This document shows, in pieces, positions 31,061 through 45,086 of a DNA stretch of 64,000 bases. How positions within the stretch are numbered: position 1 is the first letter of the stretch; each line of letters starts with the position of its first letter. A program made the position numbers and the translations under genes. Source of the stretch: Sinohyriopsis cumingii (lineage: Eukaryota > Mollusca > Bivalvia > Unionida > Unionidae). The notes below the pieces were generated by a model. The model had not been told where the DNA came from. It did no database searches and saw only the letters and a program-made list of their open reading frames with translations. The stretch lies in NCBI GenBank assembly GCA_028554795.2, contig CM068830.1:108823214-108887213 (forward strand), given 5' to 3'.

Positions 31061-34000
31061 TTTTTTTCTGAAGTTTGGAAACATCGTTGTTTACTTGTTT
31101 TTCATATATATCTATATCTATCTAACTTTTTTCTGAACCATTGTCATTTAGTTATCAGCATATCTTATTTGTGGCTTTTTTAAGTAGTGCTTGTCATGTT
31201 TGATTAATTTGTACCACTATGTTTGCATTTGGAAGGGTTTATCTAATGCGATGATAGCTTGCAGCAAGACCCAGTTAAGTTAATATAGTAAATAAGAAAT
31301 GTTTAAATAAAACAAGCTACTATGAGTAATATATATGATCAAACGACATTTGTTTTTTTTTAAGGAAATTTTGAGGGGATACCAATTGAGAGTTCTACAG
31401 CAACAGAAAGTTGAAAATGTTTAAAGAAGATTTCAGGTATGTTTATTACACCTTTCTTAGTTCCAAATATGTGATTTGGATTCAACAATATTTTGAATAA
31501 GGGCGTAAGGACATATGCAATGAATCAGGTACCATAGTAAATTTAAATTTCATGTATCTGTTCATATATGTAGTCATAAGCTAGATACAGATGTAGCTAA
31601 CCTACCCATTTCAGAATCAGTAACCAGGTACGTCTTAATTATTAACATAATCATGTACTCCAAATCTAATATAATGTCATATTATGGCATTTAGAATGCA
31701 TTTCCTATTGAAGCGCAAGAATTAAGTAATGCGGCTAATTGAGTGGATGTTCAGACATTCTGGTGTAAAAAGTCATTCCTCCCCCACCCCTACTCACTTG
31801 AGCACATTTCATAACATGATCAACGAATTAAGTTACAATTGTTTTGTGCGTTAATTTCTGTGCATGCTTGTTTGGAATCTATGAATTGATACTAGCCGAG
31901 CCCTTAAAAGACTACTAAATTAAGTCTTATTAACCCTGGTATAGACCGTCTGATAAAGATGTCAACAACACTTTTACACAAAATGAGCTCGAGCAGATAT
32001 TTATGACATAGTAGTATCAGTCACTTAACAGCTTGTCAGCAACACGGTACCAGACAAAGTTAAATGCCAATCTCCTGTCAGGAACGTATGGTGTCCAGAT
32101 CATTTTGAAGACCATTGACCATACCTATTGCTCTAAAGGTATAACATTGATATCAAAGTATTTTGGAACAAATGGGACTCATGTGCAGCGTTAAGACTTA
32201 TTTTTACGTATTTTGTGCAGTCTATAGTTTTCATAATCTCTTAAATCTGATATTAATGTGACAAGAAAAGATGTAGGGTAGTTTCAAATTAATGTTGTTT
32301 TAGCCTGTTCCACGACATTTCAGTCGCGTTTCAAAAATCGTCTGTCTAAAACATTCGTAGTTTGGGACAAATAAATTTGTGAAAGCTTTCGAAAAATGTC
32401 ATTTCGCATTTCGCTTTGTAATGTTCAATTTTTATTCTTTATATACGTTTATATACTGATTTAGTACACATTAATGCTTTTGGTTGGTATTTAGGTATGT
32501 TTTATTAAAAGCGATCTGTCTTAAACTCCTTTCTAACTCTTTGACTGTCGTGCAAATGACACAAGAACTTGTGATAAAGATGCATGCATTTCGAATCACT
32601 TCACATCCGTTTTGGAAGGTGATATTTCAGCACAAAACGCAGAAGCTGATGATCTATTTAATGCAATAATAAAAATGCCTTATACACAAAACTGCATACG
32701 TGTTTTGCTCTGATTCGGCGGAAAGAACGAGTTTAATATGGCTTGCAGATACGTTGAGGCCGCCAGGCTGAAACGTATTCACATGCCATAAAAAAAATGA
32801 GTTCTTCTCCCCGACTCAGTAAAAAACGCGAATGCTTTTTTTTATTTATTACATACTCCCTTTTTACGCATTCTAAATATTTAGCTTTACTGTTTGAATG
32901 CAATTTATAAAGATCTTGGATTTATAAAAGTTCGATTGATTGCCTCTAAAATATATATAAGCTTGGACGTCAAAAAAGGCTACTAAGTAGTCCGAATATG
33001 GGCGTGTGATACGGAACTATGGATTCAACAGCTGTATCGAACGCTCTATCGAGAATGTAAGAATAAACGAGTATGTCGTACTCATATAATTTCCGTTATG
33101 CTCGATCGATAAGCGACAATATTTGTTAATATCAGCAAGACACCGTGTCAATCAATGAAAGCAAAGAGATTTTTTTATGTTTATAAATGTGGGGTTGTAC
33201 TTCTGAAAATTTGTATTGTCATGAAAAAAAAAATAAATACCAAACTTATTGCTACAAGTTGCAAGTTTCTCGGTATTCCCTTAACTGTGGATGCCTGAAG
33301 GCTGTGACAACCAGTCGGAAAAGGTCACGTGAATCTCTTGTTTGCCCAATTATCATTTAAGCTCGAGACGAAGTTGATGAACATATGAATCACGGCATTC
33401 AACGCCCACCATAAAATTAGTCTCATTGTTATCTTATAATAAATGTTTTATTATTTATTGTTTTATGTGCAGATTGCAGCGTTACACGTTCTCAGCAAAA
33501 TTTGGTAATTTGATTATGTGTTGTTAAAATGGAAGAAATGAGGTAGATCTAAGATTGTTCTTTGGATGATAAATCTTTACTATAGAAATCGTAACTCACG
33601 CATTTGTCTGAAAAACACACGTATTATATATTTGTTGTAAGTTATGGTTGGCTAACCAACGTCTATTAGCGGCTGTCTATTTTACGCTAGGTCTATGTTT
33701 AAAAATAAATTATGGAATCTTTACAGCAATTCATTTTGGGAAAATCAGACCATAATTTATAATAGGAGGTAAATTCTTCAAGCGAGACCAGTTGCCCACG
33801 TTTGTGACCTTGTTTTTATTAAAACATATGCACAGGTTCTCGCAAAACCTTTATTGAAAGACATGGGTCACTGGTCGCCAAATGTTTCTTAAAAACACTT
33901 TGGGGCATCCATCGTCTAGCTTTCTTGTTAAGCCACTGGTCTTCTAAATTGTCCACCCCTTTGTCCATTCGTCTTGAACACCCACTGGTCCAGGTCACAC

Positions 34001-37000
34001 ATATTTTATATAAATGGGTCACGCAACATACCACAAACAAAGTCAGCGCCTATCACGAACGTTTATATACAACATTATTAATTATGAATACATTTCAAAT
34101 TTGTAATACCCGCCTTAATGCCTGAAGCTTCTTCCTGTGATAGACAGCGGCAGGAAATAAATTCCCCACAGGGTAACTGCGTCTCTGTTACAGGTCTTGT
34201 TTCCTAATACCCACTATCGCAATGCTGTGCTCCTGTTTTGCGTATTCGAAATTCTATGTTTTGCTCATCATATTTTAGCAGTATGCATTTAAGCCTTTTT
34301 CATTGTATGGATATCTGTTTATTTTTTGTTATATTTGAAACAAGAGATTTGTGTCAATATAATCATATGCTTGCAGTATGGCTTTGATCTTTTTGTTTGG
34401 AGCCTTTTTATTTGTGAGTTTTATGCGGCTAACTTTATACAGTACGGAGTAATCAATTATATTCGCGAAAAATATGTTAGGTAGAAACTGGGCATACGAG
34501 GACTGAATACGCGTCTTGAGATAAGTAGTTTCCTCATTAATAATATCCATAGATTTTGAAACAAAAATTTTCATATTTTGCGTTATCGCTGAGAGATAAA
34601 AGGCCATCGTCGTACATTTATTCTTATTCGTCAGATATAACTGAAGAACTGAGCGCGTGGCACGTGTATTATCATTGTATATTTTCCTCATACACACTAC
34701 ATCAACACAATCTGATTCACCAATAGATTCTGGAACAATTAAATCGTATTATTCACTTTCAAAGTACGTTGGTCGTCAACGATACCATTTATTTATTACC
34801 CAATCAACGGCTAGGGCGCTCGTGATATATCCATGACTTCCGTTAAAAAAAGTGTCAAATACTTGACAAACATAGTTGTGGATTAAAGTTATAGAATTTA
34901 AAATATAAATGTCATAAACCCAGATGATTTAATTAAAACTTATATTATAAATTGAATAACTGATATAGATACTACATATATCGATAACACACGGAAGAAA
35001 AGTAATTTTAGGACACTCCGTAAAATAAATTAAAAGATTTAAAGCGTAGGACTATTGGGGGACTATTTTAGGAAGGTTTGTTATTTTATAAGACAAATTA
35101 GATCGTTCAAAACAGTGTTGTAGATATATAAATCAAACCAATTATCTGTAAAAGATGTTGTCATATAAGGTCTATTGATGAAATAAAATTTTGAAATACT
35201 CAATACACTTCGTAAGGACGGTGCATATTATACTTGAGGAGTTAATTCAATTAGAGAATGCAACCAGAGTACCTTTGATTATGCGCAGTCTATAAAAGAT
35301 TTTCAATGTCCTATCATAAGACTGTAGACTTCAAGCCAATTCGATAAATGGAAACTGCCCCTTCAAGCTACAAAGCCAACATAATTCGCAGAAATTCGAT
35401 TGAAAGAAAAAGTATGACGTAAATAACAAATTTTTCTTCGTACATACAGATATTACTACATCTGACAGAATGAAATTCGTCTTCCAACTGGAAGAGAACG
35501 AAAGAGATTGTGAATAAAAATATAGTATTGTCATAGAAGAGTTGCTAGATTCGATTAGAAACCAATACAATATTGGATTGAATACAAATGAAGTATTTAG
35601 GTTCAAGATTTAATTAATCAAATCGTAAAGATGGTAACATATATAAAGATGGAGTAAAATAACATCTTTATGTTGATTGGCATCATAAAACACAAGCGAA
35701 AAGCATAATGTACATCTAAAGAATTGAAAGGAGTAATGTTTGATATTATATTTGTTAAATTTGATAAGTAGAGAAAGGTAAAACATGAGTGGCTTTGTAA
35801 TAAGATCAAGTAAGTAACTTTACGTGCTGATACATTTAGGTCAACAGCATGAAAGTATACAAAGATTTTCTACATTGGGTCAAAAATACACATTCATGTC
35901 TTTATGTACATAAATAGGGCAATATATGTTTTTTATCATTTTCTTTTATCCAGTAGAGTCTAATTTAAAAAATTTAAATTATATTTTAAATATTTATCAG
36001 TTAGCTCAAGCACATTAATCATGTGCACCATGACTTGTCCACAATGATAGTTTGAAAATAAATAACAGGAATGTAGAATTGCAAATCAAATATGATATGT
36101 TCTAGTGGTTCGATCTGGAATTAGCTATGGGATAACTATGACACCTAACAGATATGCTAAAGCACATTGTAATTGCAATGACGAAGAATACGATACGTCA
36201 CGGTCAAGGTCATTTATAATTTACCAAACCATGACAGTTATTATGGCTGAGCCATGTACCAAGCAATATATGTGAGAAACTTGAAATGGGCAAGTAAACA
36301 AAGAATAAAAGTAGTGAAAAAATTAATAATTTCTTGGGGTCATAATAATTTATTGGGTGTAATTTAAAGTGCATTTAGAGGTAAAACGAGATTTGGGCGG
36401 AAAGTTTTAAGAGTATCCTTTGCCTGCAGAAACAAAACTAATTCACCTTGTAGGGTTGATTCACCTACACTAGAAAAGAAGGCAGAAAAAAGGGTAAAAA
36501 ACTTCAGAAGCTAAGTAATCGTGTTTGGAAAAAGGAGGATATGTTATTGATAGTCGAAAGTAATAATTGCATCTATTAGATCAAGAAATATGGCTACATT
36601 CATGCAAAGAGCTAGTATTGTCACATTAGGGATTTACATTTTGGAAGCTAGAGATATATCAACACCCTCTATGCTCTATGGCTATATTAATGTTACCCCA
36701 TTTTCACACGCGAATACATGCACTATGGAGCAATAACAAATAATTCATATCGAAAGGTGAAAGATTTTGCGTAGAAAAATCGGCTAGCGTAAAACTATAT
36801 AACTGTTAAAATATTGTAAATGCAATTATATGTTTTAGAACATACAATTACTACATTAACGGTGACACTGTCCTAACGCTGGCAACGTACATGCCCACAA
36901 TTCCGTCTTCTTTTATGTGGTGTGTTACGATTCTTTGATCTTAAACAATATATCAGAAAAGAGCGAAAACCAAAGAGTTTCGTAACATTCAACAAATAAA

Positions 37001-38464
37001 TTATTTTTTTAGAAAAAAAAATGGAAATTAAAAAAAAATACTTATAATATTATGGATAGATCGCAATAAGTCCTAAACGTTTTATTCCAATTTCAGATGT
37101 ATAAAATTCATATTGAATTCCGGAAGAAATCCAAAAAAATTACAATACTGAATGTGTTGATATGCCTGTTTTTTCCAATGTGTTTATGTGCCAATTTCCT
37201 GGCATGTAGTGAAGTGTTAACAATCTGTTGCTATGTTACAATAATATAATATAAAATGCCATTAACTCAATGCACTACAATTCCAAAGTAATGAACTAGT
37301 GCAACAAGTATTAATGAGCACTTTGTAATTCCAGTGAGTAATTTAAGTAATTAGCTCAAATAAAAACTGAGCACAATAATACGAGTGTTTCCGATTCGTA
37401 TGTTAGGGTTGGAATTAGAAATTGTTCAAATAAACAACATTGATGTAAAAACTTTTAGCACACAATAACAGAGCCAGGACGGAGACCAGCCTGCTCTCTA
37501 GAACATTCAAAGTTGTCAACAAGTTTAGGAATTAAATAAACATTACAGATGTTATAGTAGTTGCCGTTTATATTTCTAAAAATATGCTCTTCGCAAGTGC
37601 ATCGTATACTATCCACTTGCGTGGACGAATTTAGAGGAACAAAAGTCTGCTAACGAACATGATCTAAATCACTGGTTACGTAAACGATTTTGATTAGCAA
37701 TTTAGTATTTGCGCGTGCTAATGCAATGATCCAAGCTGACTTCGTGTTGGTATATGCGCATCATGGTGGTCACAATTGCTGATTGATAATATATCAATAT
37801 ATGTCTAGGTGCGTTGATACCATGATTGGTAGTTATTTGCCATGATGACTGCTGATCGATGCCTTCATACAATTATGTGGTGAATGTGTGAAACGAAATT
37901 AGTGAAGTACTTCTATAACTCATAAGCGACAAGAAAACGCGTTTCTAGAGTCATTGAATGCATTATCACAGGTTTCCCTTATGCTATTTCCGACAACAAA
38001 ACTTTACCATGAGCAACACCATCAGTACTCCAAATTGTATCATTGTCGTTAGGTTTACCGCATAATGTGTCTGTGTATTTGGCCCAGAAAATAACCTTGC
38101 AAAAATCTCTGTAAAAAAAGAGAAATTGCGCACGCAAATGATAATGAGGGTTCAAGACGCTGTCTTCGACGCTGTGCAAATTCCATATGTTGTAATTGGG
38201 ATTATAAAACATTAAATATGCATGGTTATCAGGAAGGGATGTAATGATGATTAGGTTGTCGCATTATATATTGTACATGCACGGCATGTTACTTTGCGTA
38301 CTTGTTAAATACCATAACTGAGCTAACAGACTTTGAATAGTCATCATTTATTCTAGCTAGTCGGAACATCAAATGCTGGTTTCGTAGATGAGCTTGTTTT
38401 CATTGAAATTATCGGAGTTGTATTTAAAACAACATGCCGCGACCGGGAATTCATACAAAACACG
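31061..38464. other. AT-rich non-coding stretch
   Basis: No convincing gene. A small imperfect hairpin lies at 32,712-32,820 (CTGATTCGGCGGAAAGAACG against its near-complement). A diverged member of the dispersed repeat family lies at about 36,920-37,520. Four CACTGGTC motifs cluster at 33,867-33,990. Minus frames at 34,329-34,697 and 35,331-35,809 lack support. Confidence 0.4.
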
Positions 38465-40620
38465 AAATGGTTCAGTAGAAAGTCAGTCAGAAATCAGCAT
38501 CGTTGTCGTTAAATGCAAATGAGATATCTTGAATCAGTTCGTACACTAACAAAACGATAAGTCGCCGGATCCATGGTGTCAATGGTGAGGGACAGCAGAA
38601 AATTTGATGCGGTTTCGTTAATGACTTCTGGTGCGTTGTTATCCGCGCACCCTGACCACACTAGAGATTCCAACTAGTTTTATGGCTTGATAAAGGATCA
38701 CAAGTTTCTTAAACTCAGACCACATGAAATCGTTACTGCTTATTATTTTATGTTCAACCCGATACTTGTATACCTATGCGGACCGGTATTCCTTGACGTG
38801 AGCGTAGCGCCTATTCGCTGGTAGTTTATGCTCCTGATTGTACTCTCTTTGTTGCTCTTCAGTTGATATTTCAGCGGCAAACCTTATATTATTGTCAAAG
38901 ATTTGCTGCTCTGTTGATTATTTTCATCTTAGAAATTTTAGTTTAAACTTTGATATGGACTGTGGTTGTTCTTGTTGATCAAGCGCAAGTGTCTCTCGGA
39001 CATCATCTTTAACGCTCTTATCATTACTTCAATTTATGGTAATTGTTATGGAGCAAGCCTGATCGGACCAAGTTGTAATTTATTTCCAATTATTGGAGCA
39101 ATGGTGCTCGCATCCTTGTTCTCTTGCTGCGCAGCTTCCTCGTACTTAGATACAACGTTTTTGGGATGGAGGGGGTGGTCAGAGGCGTAAACATTTGTTC
39201 AAAGCCCTCTTGGAGGACTTCACGTGCATATTGTAACATACAGCATATCTTGAAAACGTTTTCGAGCACCAAACTGTACTCGAAAAGATGTTCCATTTGA
39301 TCGCTCATGGCGTTGCTAACGTCAGTCAGCCTTCTTTGCTCTGGTATCCTGGAGGATTTCGGCTTTGTTTACGTTTATTACAGCTGCTAAATTTCGTTAT
39401 CTGATTCTTGCGCACAAACGAGCTCATTATTGTCTCACGGAGGCCGGTCCAATAGTCACATCAACTGTGTGAAACCAATACGGGTCCTTTGTTAGATCTA
39501 CGAACATATTAAAAAAAGCATGCGGCAACACAACAAATCCAACGAATGTTTGCGAGACCATGAGAGCCAATGCCCGGATACATCTTTAACACGTTGCAGT
39601 TGTCTCGAATAACTTTAGATGCGTGTGCGCGTTATCTGTGTTTTCGTATCGACTTTGGGAAAATATTCTCAATTGATTGCCCTGGTGTTCAAGCGTCAAA
39701 TCATCGTACAGGACACGATTATCCTTACAATGATCAATGGCCTCATTAATATGAGTGTACAGACTGTAAAATAAATCAGTGGTGGACGGTTTGCTTCTTG
39801 GTGAGCACATCTTATCAGGGCTGAAAACCTAGAGACAGTTTTACCGATCTCATGTTAAGCATCTCGTGATTAGATTCAACAACATTCGGTTTTCCCGGAT
39901 CAGTTAAGGCCAATGATTAACGCGCCAAGTGAGTCTGGAACTATGTCCCCATGCTTGGGTAATCTGGTGTTGTCTGCGCGGAGAAGTCAATGCCAGTAAA
40001 AGCAGTCTTTTCTCTTTCGTGATGCAATGCCGAGCGTCACTGGTTGTAAAACCCAATCATGCCTTTATATTTTATGCGATGCCGCATGACAGTATGTGCT
40101 GCTAATCAATGGCGGGTTCAAACACGTAATGGTAGAACTGCGATCACTAGATTGGTGTGGAGCAAAGAAGTTCCCCTTTATAAAAAAATGCCGCCAGATG
40201 GATGTCATTGCTTCATTAACAAAGCTAACCGAGACACGTTGGAGCAAAATATTCTGGCAAAAAGCACATCCTCGGACACAATTACTCTGGACCAAGCTCT
40301 CTGCTGGAAATACGACTTAATTCGAAGAATCAAAGTCCGGGGAGCAAGCATACATCGAATTGATGCTTCTTATTGCCGACATGATTTCATGTTCCGAGCG
40401 TTAGGTTGTATCCTTGCGGGCCAAGGTACTGATACAGATGTTTTGAATTGAATGTGATCAGTCCTAAACTCGGAGAAATAATTGCCAGATGGATCATCAA
40501 AGGAGGTACCAAGACTAAAATTTCGCTTGGAGGTGGACAAAGTCCGCTTACTGGAGGTAAGACATATTGATAATAAAAATAAACAAATATGAATAAGCAG
40601 AGCATAGCATCTGACCGAAT
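38465..40620 (-). pseudogene. Decayed coding block, protein not recognised
   Basis: GC content is visibly higher than around it, and several broken minus-strand frames have protein-like composition. Examples are HIQFKTSVSVPWPARIQPN (about 40,430), LFYSLYTHINEAIDHCKDNR (about 39,760), ADVSNAMSDQMEHLFEYSLV (about 39,310), EEQQREYNQEHKLPANRRY (about 38,840) and LLSLTIDTMDPATYRFVSV (about 38,580). They follow each other with frameshifts and stops, as in an old insertion. I cannot name the protein. A plus frame at 40,059-40,451 also reads well, so orientation in that part is uncertain. The integrase remnant just to the right suggests one mobile or viral element. Confidence 0.4.
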
Positions 40621-40689
40621 TAGTACACAATATACTACAATCTCTGCGGATATTGGAATGTATAAGCTGTCGTCGAAAGGTTAACGAAC

Positions 40690-41001
40690 GTGGGAACGCT
40701 CATCCACGTGGCTGCTCGAACATGGTTGGCCAAATAAGCATTTTGACAAACTTACCCGTAACAAGCAAGATTCCCGTAAATGGTTTGACGTGAAAACACC
40801 CAACGACGTTCATGAGGTTGATATTTTATTTCTTCGGCACAAATGAAGTATATGGACGACAAGGTCGTCTGCACACGTACACGTACGCTTTAACAATCGT
40901 AGAAATTACCAACATATACAAGAATGTGGAGCCGTTGACGTGTAATGACTCAGTAAGTGTCGCAGATGCTATTAAACATATTTACGCACGTTCAATATGT
41001 T
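40690..41001 (+). pseudogene. rve-integrase remnant of a different element family
   Basis: The plus strand reads KWFDVKTPNDVHEVDILFLR, then a one-base shift near 40,840 and TYTYALTIVEITNIYKNVEP. This is the first catalytic Asp region of an integrase of the kind (Q/E)VDLLFLPHD...YKYALTVVDVASRYKEAEPL found in invertebrate elements. It is clearly different from the integrases of the two Polinton copies. Only the first third of the core remains. Confidence 0.6.
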
Positions 41002-41435
41002 AGGCGACTAGTGAAACAGATTTTTGAGTAAAGTGTTTATGAAACCACTATATCACTAACATTCAGACTTTTAGTTAAATAGTTAAATATTAAACACTAC
41101 ATATCAGAAATTGGAGGAAAATTGATTTAAAGTTTATTTGTTTTCCTTTACTTACTAAAAACTCAGTTAATGTGGAAAACAGGATAAACCTTTAATATGT
41201 TAGGGCAGAATTGAAGTCGATAAATCTTGAAAACAGTTTCAAGGCCAGTGTTTTAAAAACGTCGACACAGGAATGTAAAAAACCCGGGTCAACACATTAA
41301 TTGTAGACCTATTACATTCTTTTTTGTTTTCTTTTCTTTCTTTTTATAGAACATGTGTTGTTATGATTATAATGTTCCCCATCATCACAACCCAAGCAGG
41401 TGTATGAGGTATTGCCGTAAATTTATTTTCGGCAT
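41002..41435. other. Non-coding stretch
   Basis: No feature supported. Confidence 0.4.
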
Positions 41436-41573
41436 CCCGACAAAGGAGCGGAAGACAAAATAGCGTCGACAACAGAGCTCCGACATAAGGGCGCCAACAA
41501 AAGAGCGCCCTTTAATTGCCGACAAAAGAGCGCCAAATTACCCGACAAAATAGCGCCAGACACAATAGCGCAG
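41436..41573 (-). repeat. Short subterminal repeats (CGACAAAAGAGCGCCA)
   Basis: Seven or so imperfect units of about 16-20 bases built on GACAAAATAGCGCCA. They lie about 110 bases beyond the stop of the MULE remnant and are probably that element's 3' subterminal region. Confidence 0.6.
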
Positions 41574-41681
41574 GTTATACAAATAACATATTATTAAAAC
41601 TTTCTAAATAATTTAGATGAAGTGTAAACATTTTGAAGATTAGAAATCACTTAAATAACGTATAAATACTTTGATTTATAG

Positions 41682-42080
41682 TTAAATTTCTAAATTGTGG
41701 GCCATGTCTCGTAGATAATCCATCACGTTATCGTTAGCATATGTTAGAAGAAGCGCTTGTAACTTTCTGTTGAGCTGGACATATTTGTTCTTAGAAGCTT
41801 GTGACTGAATCACTCCAGATTGATGACGTTCCATTTCTATTTCGACATGATGTTGCTCCAACCAGAAATGGTTGATCATTATGAAAATCGATGGATGATT
41901 GCAATCAACAGTTTGTTGGAATGCCCGATGCTAGGTTTCAACTGAGTTATTTGCACGTGGAAGATTTTTATTAGCGCGATCATGCATATTCCACATATTC
42001 ACAGCGAAGCGAGGATTAGCTCTGTGGTTTCTTCTTCGCCTTCCTATGTACGTATCCTCCCAATAATCTGCAAGTGGCAT
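41682..42080 (-). pseudogene. MULE (Mutator-like) transposase C-terminal remnant
   Basis: The minus strand reads DYWEDTYIGRRRRNHRANPR, FAVNMWNMHDRANKNLPRAN and then NSVET, as in animal MULE transposases (EDTYIGR...MWN...R(T/A)NNSVEGWH). The Trp expected after NSVE(G/T) is a TAG stop at 41,931-41,933. The C-terminal part continues open to 41,682 (ALLLTYANDNVMDYLRDMAH). A further frameshift lies just upstream of 42,080. Dead copy. Confidence 0.7.
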
Positions 42081-42257
42081 AATTTTATTCACCACTAGCC
42101 TCCACCAAATCGTCTAATGAAGCAACGACATTAACTTCCACTCAAAGCTTTGAAAAGAAACTACACTTTACTGCGCTTAATTGTCCGCGCTCTTTCGTAG
42201 TGCGGTTTTGTTGTCGAGTCATCCTAAAATGTGCTTGTGTCTCTTTACTTTGACACG

Positions 42258-42292
<35 letters not shown>

Positions 42293-43621
42293 TTCACACA
42301 CAGACGGATACACTCACAAATATTGTACAAAAAGAACCACCCATTTACAAACCCCAAAGGTGTTTTACATTGCATGTTTCTTTCTTTGATGTCAAAAGTA
42401 AAAAAAAAACATCATATCTAAAGTTGACAAAAGGGTCCACTTTTCCTTAAGTTAGTCACTTTCGTTATTCACTTTTGCAAAATATGTTTCTAGCCTTGTC
42501 CATTCTAAAACACAATTGTTATAATAGAGTATATTTGGGAAGTTTTGATGCACAATGTGATCAGTATATAACATTTTGCAAGCAAAATCAGGAAGCTGAT
42601 AAGATCATCATAGTTTTTATTTCTTATAAACAGATCTTTCCGTGCAGTTTTACAATTTAGGGTCTTAAGCTTGGATCCATTCCATACATAACTTCCAATA
42701 ATGTTCAGTAACTGAACAGTCATAGAATAAGTCATAGGATAAGTAAAAACATAAGTCTGTTCTGTTCTGTACCTATTACTTTCATTCAGTTTTACTTTAT
42801 CAAACTAATATCAACGGATCATAGACTACCTCGTTCCCAATGGTACGCTATGATGATATGGTACTGGCTTTAATTGTTCTTTGCACAGTGGTAATTATAT
42901 TAGTTCTTTAGTATATTCGACGAAAGATGAATAAAAGGTACCGAAATAAACTGTATTGCAACAGCTGATTGTTCTTATGCCGGAATCTTAAAAACAAATG
43001 ATAAAACCTACTTCACTACAAGTCTACATGCCAGATAGGGACCTTCCTCAATTTCAAATTTTGATTTGATTTGGTGAGTACTAAATGACCGATTTATATG
43101 AACCTAACTCTTTAATATGAATTTGCTTTGTTGGCAAAAGAAACATACTACTAAATAGTTAAGAAATAACAGAATCGCACAATTATTAAATTCAAATGTG
43201 AGTTAATCTTTAATTTTGATATCTGTCTCATCGAAAACTATCCCAATCTTGACTACATTGTTAAAACGTGATCGTTTGTACATCGGCATTCCTAACTTCA
43301 ATTTGCAGGTGTTGTCCGTGCCTTTGTCCGTGTTTATCTCAGTGAATGAGCGAGCTTTGCTTAAGATGTACGAAATGGTTACGCAGTAGATATACCATGT
43401 AGGTTTTAATGTACTTCACGTACGTACAATATTTCCGTATGCATGATGAATCACAAATGCTGGAAGTACTGTCGATGGAAAAATAATGAAACAAAAAATT
43501 CCTTCCTTACTCTGAATAAATTTAAACGTAACAGTTGTCATCAATGTAGATAATACGTGCACTCATGGTGACAATTGTACCACCCGTTGACTGTCAGTAG
43601 CAAAAGATGGAAATGATTCAA
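42081..43621. other. Non-coding stretch with (AC)n
   Basis: AC microsatellite at 42,258-42,293. Nothing else supported up to the truncated left end of copy 2. Confidence 0.5.
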
Positions 43622-43968
43622 ATGTTGTTGTTATTGGAGTGGTGACTGACACTGTCACCGGATACAAGGTTCCCGTTGTTCCCGTTCGAGGTGAATTTCA
43701 GGAAGGGATTGGGAAGCAGGTAACGGATGCAACTGCTTAATAAAATGGTCCACAATTGTTTGTCTCCTTATTGCAAACTCAAATTGGCAATGGCGGCACC
43801 GATGACACAATACACCACGACGATTTGGCAGAAAAAGACGATTTGTGTTTTAGGCACACGTTCTCCACACCACACCCACAAGGGTTGTTTCTCTAAACCT
43901 TGCAGAGAAGAACTGGGTGAAGGAGTGGTCGCAGATGCTGAATCTGTGTGAAAGAGCATGATGGTCAC
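43622..43968 (-). pseudogene. Small membrane protein, copy 2, 3' truncated
   Basis: Homologue of 892-1294. The 23 bases missing from copy 1 are present and encode most of a hydrophobic segment (QIVVVYCVIGAAIANLSL). The ATG corresponding to 1294 is GTG here, an in-frame TAA follows the first hydrophobic segment, and the 3' end is cut by the element's truncation. The interval has no ATG downstream of 43,957, as in copy 1. Confidence 0.5.
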
Positions 43969-45075
43969 TTCTTTTTATAGTCGATGACTTGCGAAGCGTC
44001 GATCCAAGAATCAAAACTGGGTGGATATCCTTTCCAACGTACTTTGACTTCTTTGGCACGTCGTTTACCTACTTTACGGGTTCTGCGTTCGAGAATGCTT
44101 TCGATGTCGTACACGTCGTCTTCTTTTTTGGTGACATGTTGTAACTCGGGCAAATAAAACGTTCCTTTTAACACTTCTCCGTTCATGTCTTCCAATTTAT
44201 AGACGACAGGATGACGGCCATGCACTCGTTCAGTGACACGAAACAATTTGGTGGTCCAGTTAGGTAAGTAACCTTTGTCAAAAGTGCGTTTGGTTTAGCC
44301 AATGCGCAGCCAATCTCCTACGGCCAACACTTCACTTTTCTTGGGGACAGTCCTCGTCGAAGACGTACCAAACAGGCGATCAGACACCAGCACTTCGTTA
44401 TCGGGAGTCGTCTCTAGTGAGGCACGTCCTATGCTTCGATGGTAAGATTGGTTGTACATTTGCACCAGGTGCGGTAAGATGTCGATGTACTTCAGAGTGT
44501 GGTGATGCGTAAAATATTTCCACATGCGTTCTTTCAAAGTGCGTTGAAAACGTTCCACGATGCTAGCTTTGGTTTCAGAATTCTCTGTGGTGAAAAAAAT
44601 GAATGTCACGTTTCTTTAATTATTTTTGGAAAGCTTGGTTCAGAAATTCGGTGCCTTTGTCCGTTTGCCATCGAAGAGGGTGACGACCAGTTTCTTTCAA
44701 TACCCGTTGCAGGGCTTGCGCTAACTCGTGGCTCGATTTGGAAGTCAAGGGCACGACCCAGACAAATTTGGAAAAGACGTCGATGACACAAAACAAATAT
44801 TTGTAGCCACAATTGTAGGTGGCCAAATGAGAGACATCGGCTAAATCGGCTTGCCATTGATGAACAATGCCTTCCACTCGGGTGCGACTTCTGGAAAACT
44901 TGCGTCGAATGGGTTTGTGTAAGGTGTAAGTAGCTTGTTCTTGTAACCATCGTTGCACTTGAGGTAAACGGAGACTTTTCAGTCGAGTTTTGGCAGCACG
45001 ATACAATTTTTGAACTCCTGCGTAACCTGCAGCATGGGATGGATCGTAGTAAATGACGGCTAACACCTTCTACAT
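43965..45075 (-). pseudogene. Integrase with chromodomain, copy 2, broken
   Basis: Homologue of 1291-2400. The ATG at 45,073-45,075 is followed directly by TAG (GAG in copy 1). A frameshift lies near 44,610, in the core between the second Asp and the Glu, and a TAA lies near 44,295 (lysine in copy 1). The Asp, Asp and Glu positions and the chromodomain remain readable in pieces. Confidence 0.88.
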
Positions 45076-45086
45076 TTTTTTGTTTC

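Noticed and set aside
33819-34125. Opposed frames with CACTGGTC motifs
   Set aside because: Both strands open over a short motif repeat; no protein family recognised and no splice signals.
34329-35809. Several 60-120-codon minus frames
   Set aside because: AT-rich Phe/Ser/Ile/Asn-biased frames expected by chance; no motifs.
42181-42450. Plus frame around the AC microsatellite
   Set aside because: Low-complexity His/Thr run with no supporting homology.
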